Shown here piece by piece: positions 61,794 to 64,000 of a stretch of 64,000 nt of DNA (position 1 is the stretch's first letter; every line of letters begins with the position of its first letter). The notes under the pieces are model-generated. The model saw nothing but the letters and a program-made list of their open reading frames with translations. It did not search any database and had not been told where the DNA came from. The position numbers and the translations under genes were made by a program. The DNA is from Loripinus fragilis (Eukaryota; Mollusca; Bivalvia; Lucinida; Lucinidae), in the NCBI GenBank assembly GCA_964019695.1, contig OZ026518.1, positions 73,481,254 to 73,545,253 on the forward strand, given 5' to 3'.

Positions 61794-64000
61794 ATCTGTA
61801 TTATGGTCTGATACAGATGTAAAACAAAACATGATTTTAAAAATAGCAATTAGATTTTGTTAAAAGGATTTATTTGTCTTAAAAATGTCATAATACTATC
61901 AATATGTATATCTTGAAATAATTCTTTCATGTTATCAACATGGAAGCAATTATTCCTTACTTGTGCAAAATCGCCACATTCCAAAAGGAAGTGACGTACA
62001 GTGAATGGTGCGTCGCAACCAACACATTGTGGATGCTCTTCACCTTGTAGTAAGTATGAATGAGTGACTCTTGTATGACCTATGCGGAGTCAAGCTAAAA
62101 CTACTTCTTCTCTTCTAATGTTTCGAACAACTGATTGATATTCACCAATAGTTGGTTTGATGTCAAGAAGTTTATTACCAATGCTGTTATTCCATGAAGT
62201 TTGCCATTCTTCCAAGATATATTTATTGATAGATGGCTTAAAATTGGAAAATGGAATTTTAAAAGAAGTTGTTTCTAATGAAAGCGATGTTTTTGCTTGC
62301 TTATCTACCATCTCATTCCCTTGGATACCTATATGACTAGGAATCCAACAGAGAGAATTTCTTTATAAGCTAAAAGCTCATGACATTTTTCTAAAAGTTT
62401 CTGAATCTGTGAATTCTTTGAACTGGTATGGTTCATTGCTTTCAATACAGAAAGCGAGTCAGAAAATATAATAAATTTATTGTTAGCATCGCAAGTGCTA
62501 ATGAAATCTAAAGCTAGATCAATTGCTTTGGCTTCAGCAGTGAAAATTGATGAATCGTCAGGTATACGTTGCATATTACTATGGTTGTCTTATATAACAG
62601 CACAACCAACCTTTGAGTCTTCCTTTGACCCATCTGTATAAATATGTTGGTAATTCTTATAACGACTTTGCATTTTTCTGAAATCATCTTTTAATATGTG
62701 TGGATTTGATTCAGATTTCTTCCCGGAATGTAAATCGAAAAGTATTTCAGGTGGTTTCATACACCAAGCTGGAATATTTGGTGTAAAATGTTTTTCAATA
62801 TTTTGTGGTTTGATATTAGCAGATTATAAGAGTGGTGAAATTCTGATGCCAAATGATTTAATAGCTTTAGGTTTTTGTTCATATAAATTAACATAATTTG
62901 GTGGGAATGTAACTTCATGAGCAGGATTTGATGGGTTAGCAGCAAGTCTTATAGCATATTGCAAAGAGAGTTTCTCTCTTCGTGAGTATAGTGATGGTTC
63001 ATCTGCTTCCACATAGAGACTAGCAACAGGAGAAGTTCTAAAAGCCCCTTAAGCTAATCTAAGTCCTTGGTTATATATAGGATCAAGCATTTGAAGATAT
63101 GATTTTCGTGCAGAGCCATATATAATACAGCCATAGTCTAATTTTGACCGGACTAGAGACCGATACAGCTTGAGAAGTGTAGTTCGGTCTGCACCCCAAG
63201 AAGTATGGGAAAGCACTTCTAAAAGATTTAATGCTTTTAAACATTTAGCTTTGAGATATTTAATATGGGGTATAAAACTGAGTTTTCTATCAAATAAAAT
63301 GCCAAGGAATTTAGATTCCTCAACAACTGGAATTGGTGATCCATATAAATGTAAAACCGGATCATCATGTTGCTTGCGCAACTGACAGAAATGTACACAC
63401 TGTGTTTTTGATTTGGAAAACTTAAAGCCATTGCGTGTTGCCCAATTTTCAATCTTGTGTTGCCCAATTTTCAATCTTATTTAAATTTTGTTGCAGTTGG
63501 CGTTCAATCGTCGCCATGCTTTTTGAGCGATAACAGATACAGAAGTCATCAACATATAATGAGCAATCAGTAAGATTACCTAAACATTTCACAATATCAT
63601 TAATTTTAATGCTAAAAAGTGTTGTTGATAGAACGCCTCCTTGAGGTACACCTTGCTCCTGGTCATAATAGTCAGACAAAGAGGAGCCAACTCGGACTTG
63701 CATGATGCGATCTGCAAGAAAGTTTTCAATGAATGTAGGAAGTCTACCTCTTAATCCTAATTTGTGGATATCTTTTAAAATGCCATATCTCCACGTGGTA
63801 TCATAAGCTTTTTCCAATTCAAAAAACACAGCAACTACATGTTCCTTTTAAATAAAGGCATAACGTATGAAGATTTCCAATCTAACTAAATTATCAGTTG
63901 TACTGCGGTCAGATCTGAATCCAGACTGGAACCGCGATATATGATTATCGGATTCTAAAAACCAAGTAAGTCTTTTATTCATCATTCTTTCAAGTGTTTT
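61794..64000 (-). mobile_element. LINE copy lacking its 3' terminus, runs off the window
   Basis: ORF2 sequence on the minus strand from the RT (PQGGVLSTTLFSI, LYVDDFCI) through RNase H to the C-terminal zinc motif, and only the proximal ~70 bp of 3' UTR. The terminal ~280 bp and CAAA tail found in the other copies are missing. Numerous frame breaks. The 5' part extends beyond 64000. Confidence 0.9.
61868..64000 (-). pseudogene. LINE ORF2 fragment, frameshifted
   Basis: Broken frames cover RT motif A (FELEKAYDTTW), B, C, the thumb region (SHTSWGADRTTLLKLYRSLV) and RNase H (FTAEAKAIDLALDF, FSDSLSVLKAM). A 22-bp tandem duplication ('TGTTGCCCAATTTTCAATCT') near 63438-63478 shifts the frame, and TTAAGCTAA replaces the intact codons near 63050. 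Confidence 0.9.

Overview
This is eukaryotic, AT-rich, intron- and repeat-dominated DNA. It most likely comes from a bivalve or other mollusc. That assignment is an inference from the mix of repeats: tRNA-headed SINEs, an I/Nimb-type LINE with an RNase H domain, many kinds of MITE, and a diverged repeat ending in a hairpin plus CTAA. No prokaryotic feature (operon, RBS, CRISPR, IS) is supported. There is a 23-base assembly gap at 41781-41803.

Host gene (about 1-24.5 kb, possibly to 29.2 kb, minus strand). Six spliced exons can be read, in the order 24431-24084, 16834-16674, 14978-14841, 8570-8496, 5627-5516 and 1010-960. Most of their splice sites are clear and most phases match. Together they encode a glutamine-rich segment and then an RNA polymerase II CTD-interaction-type (CID) segment that closely resembles animal CHERP, an SR-related nuclear splicing factor with SURP, CID and G-patch domains. 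The exon expected between 14841 and 8570 was not found. The N-terminal SURP exons and the C-terminal RS/G-patch exons lie outside the window or were not recognised. The introns are packed with SINEs, hairpin MITEs, a tandem repeat with a SINE inserted in it (5.8-6.4 kb) and a ~183-bp satellite of about 21 copies (19.3-23.2 kb).

Middle (24.5-46.5 kb): no convincing host gene. It holds a diverged repeat array (27.4-29.05 kb), two inverted 21-bp minisatellites (30.8 and 32.0 kb), and several nested DNA transposons whose target-site duplications (TSDs) can be read. These are a pogo-like MITE split by a Harbinger-type MITE (36.9-37.4 kb), a Harbinger-type MITE split by another TIR element (38.6-39.2 kb), a 1.34-kb element with iterated ACAACCGGTTGT ends and a 9-bp TSD (35.0-36.4 kb), a 282-bp element with a 9-bp TSD (40.3-40.6 kb), a long foldback carrying X-box motifs (41.0-41.6 kb), and a palindromic Tc1/mariner element built from two transposase 3' halves inside a larger TIR element (42.1-44.3 kb). 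A 33-34-bp tandem array fills 45.2-46.1 kb.

Right end (46.5-64 kb): at least six copies of one non-LTR retrotransposon family. One is essentially full length (47053-53265). It has an ORF1 with zinc knuckles and an ORF2 with endonuclease, RT, RNase H and a terminal zinc motif, broken by one nonsense codon. It sits inside an older truncated copy with a 13-bp TSD. Another copy (53415-56554) has its 5' part inverted, as in twin priming. Others are 3' fragments with or without TSDs. The SINEs in the window end in a tail very like this LINE's 3' end, so the LINE family is a good candidate for the machinery that mobilised them.
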